Positions 53,935-64,000 of a stretch of DNA of 64,000 nucleotides are shown here, in pieces. Under the pieces are notes generated by a model. It saw only the letters and a program-made list of their open reading frames with translations, ran no database searches and was not told where the DNA came from. A program made the position numbers and the translations under genes. Source of the DNA: Paralichthys olivaceus (taxonomy: Eukaryota; Chordata; Actinopteri; Pleuronectiformes; Paralichthyidae); assembly GCF_024713975.1 (NCBI RefSeq), contig NC_091103.1, positions 4,468,001 to 4,532,000 on the forward strand, in the 5' to 3' direction. Position 1 is the stretch's first letter; each line of letters begins with the position of its first letter.

Positions 53935-55529
53935 CCCAGCCATGAGTGGAATCTCTCTCTGTTCCGAAACCCACACATTTATGGTTTGTATATATTCTCA
54001 ACAACGATCTATATTTCCCATTTCTGTTGGTAAAACCATGATGGAGGATCGGACGAGAATAAATAAATAAAAGAGAAGAGAGAGAGCCATGTGTGTGTAG
54101 CACAGTACTCGTTGCTGTCTGTGTGTCTGGAGTCTAACATTGATCATTTCTCTGAGAGAAGTCATCATATCAACCTCCAACTTGCCTCCTCCGTGCAAAC
54201 ACTTTTGTTCGTGGCAAAGATTCTTATCACAGATGCCAGCTCCTGTTTTCCTGCTCTAAGCTAAACCATGGCATGTTTAATGCTACGACCCCCCGTGTAT
54301 TATCTTTCAAAACATCCTGATTAAAATGATTCCTTGTGGTAATATATCATGACAGGAATAATTATTTTCTGAGTCAAAATATATTTTTCATATCTCTCTG
54401 TACTGTAAGTATCAGGACGGTTAGATGGACAGAAGGAAGAAAGAAAAAAAAAAACTAAATTAAAGCCAGAGCTCAGGGTCTATCAGCTTACAGGCTCTGT
54501 AATTCTGCCTGGATTTACGTTTTGAAATATTACATGAGAGGTATAATACAGAGGCAGATATGACAGACAGTGGTGCCCACTGTTCATCCAGCGCTGGATA
54601 GAGATCTCTGCATATCATAATCATCTTTAATACCAAATAATCTTTCAATAAACCTTTAATCCGGTGTCAAATCTCAGATCTTAGAAAGATACTTTTATTT
54701 TGTATTCCAGATGTAGTTACATCTTTTAATCCTACCACTGATAGGACGTGACTTGACAAGAGGAGGATGGGATAGTTTACAAAAAATATGAAGTCATATC
54801 TGGAGCGAGGATCAGAGAAAAGCGATTATCTAATGTCATACTGGAATTGTCTAGAAATAAGAAATGAAGTGTTATTGTTCTGGGGATGTTAAGTCTTTTT
54901 TATCATGGCTACTGTTTGTTTTTTTTAAGTTGGCTCTGTAGTTCATTTCTAACAGTAAGCACTTATCAGCAGACAATTAATTCCACATCTGTCAGACGGA
55001 TAATAAAATCGTTCAGGAACTGATGAAGAAGAGTCTTAACTGCAAAACTAGCATAATAAATCAAAAACAACAAATAGCGACCCGACAGCCCACGATTACC
55101 TTAGAGGCACCAAGGATGTCATAAATAATAACTGTTAAAATACATATGAGTCTCACTGTTGTTTTAGAAATGGCAACCGAAACCTACTGTTCCAAGTTGC
55201 TTTGGGAAATTGCTGTTTAACCCTGCAAGAAGGGAAAGCAAGGAAAATGAACTTCAATTTACAATTTAATGGATCAGCTTCAGTCACCACTGATGATTTT
55301 ATTGAACACGACAATATAATTACATCTGAGAACAGAACACAAGAACTCACAGAAACATTAGCGGCACTCCATTTTTACAACGCAGTGCCAAGGAGAACGA
55401 GGGAGACGAAAAACTAAAGTTTGTAGTTTCAGGAAAAAATATAAAATACCTGTAAATAAATAGAAAATATGACTCATATTCAGATTTGATTTTAAAAGCG
55501 TGAACCATTGGAATGTCAGATGAAGCAGA
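53935..55529. other. Tail-to-tail intergenic stretch between sebox and tmem199
   Basis: About 1.6 kb of AT-rich sequence. A 71-codon open frame at 55202-55417 on the plus strand has no recognisable domain, start context or neighbour and is probably chance. Nothing else is supported. Confidence 0.5.
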
Positions 55530-55535
55530 TTTATT
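55530..55535 (-). other. Polyadenylation signal of tmem199
   Basis: TTTATT on the plus strand, AATAAA on the gene strand, about 210 bases past the stop codon. Confidence 0.45.
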
Positions 55536-55745
55536 TCATTAACAGATATTTAGTTATTTTTCAATCAATTTGCTTTCATGTAATTTTCCAGCCTCCCTGT
55601 AGTGCTACTAGTGGCATTCATTCTTAAATTTTCAGTAACCTCATCCGGCCAAATTTCCCTTTCCTTCCCTCGAATCCAGATATTCTGACCTGGCCGGGTT
55701 TTGCTTACAAAGATCACTGTTTCCCTCATTCGTTGTGCAGCGCTG

Positions 55746-58655
55746 CTATGGTTCTCCTAGATCTCCCTCCATGGTCCGGACCAGGACGTAAAGCTCAGCC
55801 AGACCGACGACTGATGCAGCGATGACAGCTGATATCACTCTCTGAAAAATACGAGCACAACAACACAGTTGATTTTTATCACAGGAGAGAGTCGATGCTA
55901 GTTTGTGTCAACTGCACATATGATGTTGACTTGAACTCATTCAACAAACCTGGTTTTACAGCCTGTGGTGTCATCAATTAATACGTTCTTCATTGTGGAT
56001 GTGTTGAACTTGTTAACTTGTGTTATGTGTTGTTTCTCATTCAAGAGATGTTTCAGATAACGTGATAATTATTAAAATCAACCTCCGTCAGTATAATTGT
56101 GGAGGTGAGGGGGCGGGGAGAGCACCTTCACCTGCACCAGAGGACCAATCAGCGCAGGTGAGAGCTGTTCGCTGATTGATCCTCAGTTTAAAGGCAGCGG
56201 TCGAGCTGCCTCACAGATGAGGACACCCAGAGACACACGAGGACTGAGACGGTGAAGACACAAAGACAGTCACGGAGAAACGGAGCTGAAAAGCTCCAGC
56301 TGAAATAGCTGGACCCTTTAAGTTAAGTGTATTTGTGAATTTAGTTTTGATTTAATAAAGCACAGTGAAATGTTGAAGTCTGAGTGGTGTGTCTCTGGCT
56401 GCTGTGGTGAGAGCCCTGAAGCGTGGTCAACATGGTCAACATGGTCAACTGCCACAATAATGCTCTGACTTGATTAAACACATCTGAGATGAAGTGTCCA
56501 CAAAAACCAGGTATGACAATGATTGTACGTGTACTATTCATTACATGGCTGTTGTATTAGATTGCTATGAATTTAGATCGGTGTACCCATAGACTATACA
56601 AAGCAAGCTAACTTGCGATTGGTCGTGCATGTGTACGCTCCAAATACCCAAGCGTTCGTATGCAGGGTATTTTTACTTCATTTCTAGATAGTGGGAGGAA
56701 GTGGAGACATGTTTTCTATCTTTGTATACAGTCTATGGATTTAAAGTGACAAAATGTGTGTTTACCGCTGTTGTCTCAGTGAACAGGTACTGACTGCCCA
56801 TATATGAACAGGCAAAGGTGGCAACCACTGTGACCAGGAAGTTGAATACGGTTACCACCACAGCTTTGGCTGATCGCACTGCAGAAGAAGAGAGGTTCTG
56901 TTAATGTGAATTTCTGAACTTCAGACACAAAATGAATTCAGCTGATGTAAGATGATGAACATGTGACGAACCTTCCCGTCCAAAATCTGCTAATGTTGCA
57001 TTTCTGTTAGTTTCCTGGAGAAAGTGAAAAATATTCAGAACATTAATTACAAAGAGCAAATCTTTATTGTGTGTGATGGGAGAACTAGTCTGCTACAAAG
57101 ATCAGTCCTGTACACACACACCCCATGTCGTCATGTATAAATCTGACCATGGAACTATGTGTCCTGATTCTTTAAAATCATCATCACTGTGTTATTGACT
57201 CAAACAATGTGATTATGTGTCATTTAAACTACAAGTGGTTGTAGAAATGCTGAAATGGAAAATACATGAGCTTATAGTTTCTCTGTTTTTGTAAACATCC
57301 CTGTTTTTAAATCAAATTTTTTTTAATTAAAAAGAATAAATGATAAAACTTCTACATTTCATCATATACAGTGTTTAAATTATACAATCCCTGACACTAT
57401 CAGACACTCTGATACATTTACCCAGAAACATAATTTTAATCTTTGAGGAGTTTTACCTGAGTGTTGACATTACGTGTGATCCTACTGTATTCCTCATTGG
57501 CCAGTTTGGTTTTGATCTTCTCCAGGCGTGCGACCAGCTCAGGGTTCTGCAGTTAGAGAGAAACATCAGACTTTACATGATTCCAGCTGTGGTCCTGATC
57601 ATAGAGATTCAGTTTCAAACAGGCTTCTCTCACTTTCCCTCTCAAAGGACTACACAGCACTCATGTTGGAACTGGTGCTTCACAGTCACTAAAACTAGCC
57701 TCAAGATGTTGTATGCTACTTAGATAATACAAGACAAATAATATTCTTGTTTTTACTTCAACCTGTGTATTTCAAATGTCAACCACAATTGGAAAACTTA
57801 AGATTTAAGATAATAATTTAGATTTAAGGCAATAATTATTTTATGACAACTAACCCTAACAGCTATAACAGACATGAACAAGATGTCCAACATGTGCATG
57901 GCTTCACTTACTCTGGGAGGCTTCACAAACTCAGGCAGGTGCAGCGAACTGTCTTCCAACAACTCATGCAGGTAGAATGGATGCCCTGAGGAGAAATGGT
58001 CATGAGAGATGTTTTCAGTAAAATACTGACACTATAAGTGTCTGTGAGCAATTTTAGAAATGCTATATTTATAAAATGTAGTGTTATTATCATTGTTAGG
58101 AATTAATTTGTCTTTGTTCAAGAAAATCTTGTCTCTGCATCATAGTACAAATGGTGGTTATTATTATGTAATGTAGTTATCATACATTCCAAACCCCCAA
58201 ATTGAAATGATTTAGATTAGCTTATACTTTCATGAATCAAAGGTTAATATTTTTTAAATTATTACATTGTGGTCCACAGGGTTCAGAGCCACATTTAATG
58301 GTTTTCTTCTTCAGTCAGTTGTTGAGTAAAACTATAAATATATTCTTATACAAAAACACACCCAGAAGGAGCTCATTGTCTCTAGTTTGCACAGTAATTG
58401 AATCATCTATCATGTTACTATAATATATATGATGCAGTCAGTGTAATAAACATGTAAACACATGTCATTACCTTGGTCCTGGAGGAATCTCTTGAGTTTT
58501 CTTGCTGTGCTGAAGGACAGGGTCGCCGCCTCTGTTTTCCCCAGGATCTCCTGCAGCTCTTCTCTCAGAGGATGCGGCAGAGCTGAGTCTGTGTTCTCTA
58601 ATAACTCTGTCACCTTGTCCCTGAACTGATCCCCGACCACAAACGACGAGGCCAT
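55746..58655 (-). CDS. tmem199: TMEM199, Vma12-like V-ATPase assembly factor
   Basis: Six coding exons in gene order: 58655-58472, 57985-57912, 57546-57457, 57014-56972, 56878-56766 and 55841-55746 (TAG 55748-55746). They total exactly 600 nt, 199 residues. The protein is the vertebrate counterpart of yeast Vma12, an ER/ERGIC membrane factor that helps assemble the V0 sector of the proton pump. Human mutations affect Golgi acidification and glycosylation. Conserved stretches are [42 protein letters not shown] and [20 protein letters not shown] soluble N-terminal part is followed by two membrane segments, near residues 137-157 and 170-189. Length and exon order agree with human. Intron 5 carries a solo LTR. 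The gene is divergent from poldip2, as in human. Confidence 0.95.
56098..56456. mobile_element. Solo LTR with 5-bp target-site duplication in tmem199 intron 5
   Basis: The 359 bp segment begins TGTGG and ends CCACA, the TG...CA ends of a long terminal repeat. It is flanked on both sides by ATAAT (56093-56097 and 56457-56461), a perfect five-base target-site duplication. Inside, in order, are a CCAAT box in GACCAATCAGCG (about 56143), a TATA-like TTTAAAG (about 56188) and AATAAAG (about 56353). This reads as promoter and polyadenylation signals on the plus strand, opposite to tmem199. Near its end CATGGTCAA is repeated three times. No internal coding region remains, so it is a solo LTR left by recombination. 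The retroelement family is not identified. Confidence 0.8.
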
Positions 58656-59504
58656 GGTTCTGATCCAGGGGAACCTGACAGGGAGGTCTGACTGTATTTA
58701 TCACCAGGTGAGTTCTCAGTCAAATGAAACCTGTCTGAGGTCAGAAACTAACGATCAGACCGCTGCCTGCACCTGTTCCACATTAGTAAACAACGACACG
58801 GAGAGTTTGAACGCTAACAACAAGCTACAGCTACAAATATTACACCCAGTGAGCGGCCATGTTGTTTATCATGTGACTCGATGACGTGTTCGCTCACATG
58901 ACCAACCGTATGACACGTTATATTAAAAACACTCATTTTATTATTATAACTTTTTAATCTTTATACATGTTTGACGTTTATTAAACATCAGAATATAATA
59001 AGAATAAGTTTTGATTTATATTCATTTTAAACGTTGCTCGTTACACGTGAGCTCTTTTGGTGCGTTCAGGTTTCTTCAGACGGTCGTAAAAGCTAAGAGT
59101 TGAAACGCAATAAAGTGTTTTGCTAAGAAAAACTACATTTCAATTTAAACAACAGATTTTTGGACGATGTGCTTTGTCACCGCAAGATATAATATGTATT
59201 ATTAGTAATTAATATTACAACAGTAATACCACTGATAATAATTATAAACAGTACATGTAGCACATTTCAAAGAACAGTTGCAAGCTGCTTTACAATTTAA
59301 CATACAATAGGAAACAGTTTCATAAAAAGCAAACAATACGGAACAATTAAAAACAACTAAACAAGCAAATTATGAAAAATGACCAGTCGGTTATATTCGT
59401 TAAAATTCTAGAAATTACGACTCCTCTGCGGTCCCGTGAAAGCAGCAGGAGTGAGGCCCGTGTGTGTGTGTGTGTGAACGTGGGATGGTGTCAGGGCAGC
59501 AAAG
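58656..59504. promoter_or_regulatory. Bidirectional promoter region of tmem199 and poldip2
   Basis: The two start codons are 849 bases apart and point away from each other. The tmem199 side has a cluster of E-box/CRE-like motifs at 58869-58915; the poldip2 side is GC-rich near its start. The middle part (about 58920-59400) is AT-rich, with a fragment of a dispersed repeat near 59245-59310. Confidence 0.55.
58869..58903. promoter_or_regulatory. Inverted M-box/E-box pair around a CRE-like motif
   Basis: TCATGTGAC (58869-58877), TGACGTG (58882-58888) and TCACATGAC (58894-58902). The outer motifs are near-perfect inverted copies. TCATGTGA and TCACATGA are bound by MITF/TFE-family factors, which control many lysosome and V-ATPase genes. 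Function is inferred from motif and the neighbouring V-ATPase assembly gene. Confidence 0.45.
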
Positions 59505-59512
59505 ATGGCGGC
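59501..59512 (+). promoter_or_regulatory. YY1-type AAGATGGCGGC at the poldip2 start codon
   Basis: The start codon lies inside AAAGATGGCGGC, which combines a good initiation context (A at -3 and G at +4) with the consensus of YY1 sites found near the start of many housekeeping genes. Confidence 0.6.
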
Positions 59513-60591
59513 CTCTGCGCTCCGCCGCGGCTTGTGGAGCACCGTCAGTAAGTACAACAGGAAGCACGGCCACAGAATACTGAGCGTGGCGGACAGCAGC
59601 GGCGGCGGCGGCTTCGAGGCGTTCAGACAGCGGCCACAGTGTCGGAGCTGCGGGCTGAGCGGAGGAGCTCCGCCGCAGAGGAGGTTCATGTCGTCACGGT
59701 GAGAGAGGCGCAGCGAGTGCCCTGTCCTGCCAATGCTAACATGCTAACGACTTTAGCTGAATGCCAGGTTCTTTTTTTATTTGTTTTTTTTAAAGATGCC
59801 CCCCCCCCCCCCCCTCTCATAAAGACCCTGGGTGTTTTGTGTTGAGGGGGTGGGGGACATGTGTCTGGTGTCCACACTGTGAGCCCGGTGTGGGGACATG
59901 AGCTGGTGTGGAACTGTAGAATAACCAGAACACGGGACACTCGTCCTCTGCTGCTGCGCTAAGCTAGCGAGGCACCCGGGGCCGAACTGCATTGTGCAAC
60001 ACCTGCCTCCAGCAGGTTGGATAACGGTGACTCTTGCGCGTGAAAACCAACGTGTGCAGGAGAGTAACGTCACTATCACTGTGAATTCAATGTGATGCAA
60101 CAATCTGCTCATTATCTAACAGGTCACATTCTTACATGGCGGTGAGCGTATATCTGTCTTATTGGTTCAAGGTCCATGATCGACACTGAAGGATGTATTA
60201 GTGTCGGAGCATTTGATTGTTGACATGTCACTTGCACAACAGTGCAACATCAGCCTGTTTGGACCTCGACACAAAGGCCTCACGTGCCACCGAGACTCCT
60301 CCTGCACTCCAGTGTGTCTGCTCTCATTTTAAATCGAATCATCGTATATCTATGCAACTTTGAACTAGTGCTGCCATGTAATTAAATGCAGTCTGCTCAG
60401 ATCCGTGGATGGTTACTCCCAGGTCTCACCTTGTACCAAATAGTGAGCAAGTCTTTGCTATCAGAGCCTCCACATTATGGAATTTGCCATTGGTTTGTGG
60501 TGGTGTTCTAATTTACACGGTCAAATCCTTATTTTTCCTCATTCTCTAATTTATTTTTTCGAAACATTGTTAAGAAAAGTGCTATATAAAG

Positions 60592-60648
<57 letters not shown>

Positions 60649-63520
60649 TATTACCATGCAGTTAATAGTAGAATATCTGTCTCTGGCCAATCCACTAAAA
60701 TATATTCAACAAACTCAAACTTTAATGTGTGACGCTCACATAAAGCAGTACCCCAGGCATTTCTCAGAAAATAATTCCATCACACACAAGAATTTCTGTT
60801 TAAATTGTAATGGGTTAACTTCTTTTACTAACTGTTCCCAGGGTTCGAGTAAAAACCAAAGATTCCATGACTGTTTCACACTGCTGCTTCAACAAGAAAA
60901 AAACCTTCACAAACCATGACGAGGCATATTTATCCACTCAGTCAGCCTGGACATGTGCTCAGAGCTTACAGACTTAGTGCTATCATTAGTAACATATAAG
61001 ACACAGTCTCATGTTGACTCTGCACACAACTGATAAATTAGTAATTCAGCTCAGGCAGTTGCTCTAAAAATAGTTAAGGTTTTCCAGCATGCTTCGTTGT
61101 TGTCATGTTGCATATTCTGGGTTTTCACACCATCAGCAGCAGCTTGTGGATGAAAAAAAAGCCTTGCCCTAAAAAAGAAAAACGAGTGGGTCTTATTTTT
61201 TGTAGCTGCCTTCATCTGATCAACCAGGAAAAGGTGTTAAAGAAATTCGTTCAGAGCGTTACAGAAAGAGAGGCCTGGTGTCGTCTCTGAGAGTGGGTGT
61301 GCAGGTGGGCGAGTGCCCCCACACAGTGGATGGAAAGCAGCAGTAATGATCCAGCATTAATATGCATGTCTAACTTTAGTTCATATAACTACTTGATGAG
61401 AGCTCGGTGACACAATGACCTGTGTTCAGGGTCGTGTGTGTGTGTCCTGAGCGTGTACATGCAGCTGTTGGCTGAAGCAAGTCCCTGGGCTTGCAGTGGG
61501 TTTTCTATATTTAGATCTGATTCCGTGTCTACACAGTGTATTGACATTTCTCAGATTGTTGCAGAGGTTAGAACAGAACAGTAGAGCCCATGTCAAAACT
61601 GATGACAAGCAACGTTGGCCAGGTGCTGTGTATTGTAATGAAAACTTCAATATCATCATTAACAAATTATTTGCTGCCAATGCTCAGATCTTCTTGCTCT
61701 ATCATTTACATGAATCTGCCTCAAAGTCCGCCCTCTACTCGCCCACGAGGTGTTTATTAGTGAGGTGGAGGTGAGATTGTTCGGTGGCCACAGCAGTGAT
61801 GTCACTTATAAATAAAATACACTGATACGCTTCTGCTGCTGTTAATACAGTGAGTGAGAGTGAGTACGATAGAAAGAGCCTGAAATAAAAGATGTACTTG
61901 CATTTAACCATCATTGCTGCCTCGTGAATCACATCCGTTGGGTGTGTCAGTCGTGCATGTCCACAGGATGTAATATGCACATGAGCAGGAGCGGAAGGAA
62001 ATGACATCAAATGTCTCCATATCTTTACAAGATGCAAATCTGAAAGGTCCCCATTGTCTGAGTTCTGTGTTCTCTCGTGGAATACTCTAGGAGCACGTGC
62101 AGTACAAAGGCAAGAATATCAAATATTTGAAAAAGTTTAAAGTCAGGATTCTGTTTTTAACCATGTTTCTCTGATAAAATCAGGTTACCTAGTGATTATT
62201 ATTGTTAAAGCCACGATATGAAAATAACCTGAAACTAACCTACAGTGAAATATTAAATCCCTCTGTCCATATATCAACCTCATTAATCCCCTCTCTTCAT
62301 CTCTGTTGTGAAGATTAGCTTTACAGGAAGCGCAGAAGTATGCATGTTATTTATTTGAGGTGACCAGCTGTTGTTGTCACTGGTAATATGTACTATAAGT
62401 CTCTGTGTGTTGTTGCGAGGCTGAAGCGAGGACACAGAGATTAGGTTGACCGGTAGTCCTGTTTGTTGACATCTGACAAGTGTAGATGTTTTATTCAATC
62501 TTGTCAAAGTTGTGATTGAGATTACGACTGAGGAGAGAGGTTAAAGAGGGGCAGCAGACGGATCCCCCCCATAGGGACGATTAACAGTCGTCTCTATAGG
62601 AGGTAAAATCCCGAAGCCTTTTTTTCTTTAAATCTCTTAGATTTCCTGTGTGAGACTCCTCTGGGACTTACAAGTTGCTAATCCATATATGATGTTGTTT
62701 TGACCTCACGTACAATAAACAGACCTGCACTGTGGTTTGTGATCACATGGTCATGATCTATAGTCATGTGTGCATGTGTGTAGGGTTTTCCAGTGTGTAA
62801 TGGTGGTGCCTGTTTTTGGCAGGAACAGGCCTGAGGGGAAGATTTTGGAAACAGTCGGAGTGTTTGAGGCTGTCAAACAACATGGCAAATACGAAACAGG
62901 ACAAGTAAGACACACACACAGACACACACACACACAGACACACACAGACACACACACACACACACACACATTCTAAAGAAGTAAGTCATTGAGATAAATT
63001 TAGACTTGTTTTTGAATATTACTGCTCTGTCCTATGATTTGACAGTGTGGTCTGTTTTGATGAATCAGTAACTTTGTGCACATTTGCATGATCTTGTCAA
63101 GTGACTGTAATCCCATCTAATTTATGCTTCACTAAACCTCCTCCATGTATAATCTAACATGGACTTATCCCTTCCCTCCTTGTTGTTTTGCTGTCCTCAG
63201 CTGTTTCTCCACAGCGTGTTTGGCTACAGAGGCATCGTCTTGTTTCCCTGGCATGCCCGACTCTACGACAGAGACATCACCCCTCCCATGTCTGACAGGT
63301 AAAGCTCCACCTCATGCTGCAAACTGCACCAACCCAGTGACCCTATTTGTGGGTCAGACCTTCTTTTTTTTTTCCTTTCAACTCCAATCAAATTGTCCGT
63401 TTTTCACTTTGTTCCCTCAGCAAACCTGATCCACCAGGAGGCCACGGTTCCAAAGAGGTGAAGGGGAAGACTCATACCTATTACCAAGTCTTGATTGACA
63501 CCAGGGACTGTCCTCACATA
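59505..63520 (+). CDS. poldip2: POLDIP2 (PDIP38), 5' part of gene (partial)
   Basis: Four coding exons are inside the window: 59505-59698, 62823-62904, 63201-63298 and 63421-63520. All joins are GT-AG and keep the frame, giving the first 158 residues of a protein of about 368 in human. The arginine-rich, hydrophobic N-terminus (MAASALRRGLWSTVSKYNRK) suits a mitochondrial targeting peptide. It is followed by the start of the YccV/HspQ-like domain: RPEGKILETVGVF, LFLHSVFGYRGIVLFPWHAR, KEVKGKTHTYYQVLID and RDCPHI. POLDIP2 binds PCNA and DNA polymerase delta and also acts in mitochondria, with the adaptor-regulated protease ClpXP. Intron 1 (3.1 kb) has a long (TA)n tract and no supported gene. 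The rest of the gene lies beyond the right edge. Human POLDIP2 is likewise divergent from TMEM199. Confidence 0.95.
60593..60644. repeat. (TA)n microsatellite in poldip2 intron 1
   Basis: About 25 uninterrupted TA units. Confidence 0.97.
62909..62970. repeat. (CA)n microsatellite in poldip2 intron 2
   Basis: CA run with CAGA interruptions, starting five bases after the donor of the second coding exon. Confidence 0.95.
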
Positions 63521-64000
63521 GTAAGTCCCTGTGTAATACGTCATATTAGGTACATCTATTAGGGCTGGGGGGTATATTTACCTTTTATTTTTAAGGAGGG
63601 TTTAGGATTAAGCAGTGCAGTTTAGATCAATACAAAGTGGTGCTGGTGTTTGTATTTCTACTGAGGAGAAGACAGGAGAGTCTCCTCTCTTATACAATCT
63701 ATGTGCTGCTGCTACAATCCCTGCTACAAAGCTCTTACATCCATCTGCCTTCAAACAAAGCCGGTTACAGGCTTCATTTTCCTGTGGAAAGAAAAGTGCC
63801 AAGTGACGCACGCAATATAACTGCAAAGTCCCACAACTGTAACTTGAAGTTATATAAAGTTTGATATTATATACTCTAATACTAACTGTTCCTCCATAAG
63901 TGTAAGTTTATATGCCTTGTATTTGTATAGCTACTTGTCCAAATTGTAATTTAAGTACTTTTTCTGTGTAGATATGAAGTAATCTGAGGCCAAAGTACCT

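Noticed and set aside
59800-59815. C run in poldip2 intron 1 as a possible structural element.
   Set aside because: A plain mononucleotide tract with no conserved context; likely neutral and error-prone in sequencing.
60838-60860. GGTTCGAGT, resembling a tRNA gene B box.
   Set aside because: No matching A box or cloverleaf pairing was seen around it.

Overview
This is nuclear DNA from a ray-finned fish, probably a spiny-rayed teleost. Genes have spliced exons with GT-AG introns, (CA)n/(GT)n microsatellites are very dense, and several dispersed repeats match families I know from teleost genomes. The gene set is vertebrate (a tapasin-family gene, GEMIN4, SMTNL2, SEBOX). No bacterial, plasmid or phage feature and no CRISPR array is visible.

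Layout. 1-1554 (+): 3' part of a TLC-domain gene, tlcd3a-like. 2533-7445 (-): gemin4, six coding exons, a complete 1144-residue reading frame. 8134-11321 (+): a tapasin-related gene (tapbpl-like), 438 residues, head-to-head with gemin4 and with an ISRE-like element just before its start. 11.9-30.9 kb: about 19 kb with no gene I can support, holding microsatellites, a decayed Tc1/mariner copy, a LINE scrap and other repeats. 31646-50022 (+): smtnl2, nine coding exons with a first coding intron of 11.4 kb, ending in a calponin-homology domain. 51553-53698 (+): sebox, a paired-like homeobox gene. 55746-58655 (-): tmem199 (Vma12-like V-ATPase assembly factor), with a solo LTR in its last intron. 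59505 to beyond the right edge (+): first four coding exons of poldip2, head-to-head with tmem199.

The genes do not form one pathway: they cover a membrane TLC protein, snRNP assembly, MHC class I peptide editing, a muscle cytoskeletal adaptor, an early embryonic homeobox regulator, V-ATPase assembly and a mitochondrial/nuclear PCNA-associated protein. What they share is linkage. From memory, the human counterparts of TLCD3A-GEMIN4 and SMTNL2 lie on 17p13, and SEBOX-TMEM199-POLDIP2 are neighbours on 17q11.2, so the window joins two human chromosome-17 blocks.

I found no undescribed biological system. The best leads are a dilysine ER-retrieval tail on the tapasin-family protein encoded by a tiny last exon beside a GT repeat, an intact-looking solo LTR with a perfect target-site duplication, and several compact promoter signals. 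All exon joins were made by hand from splice sites and reading phase; total lengths are divisible by three for every complete gene.
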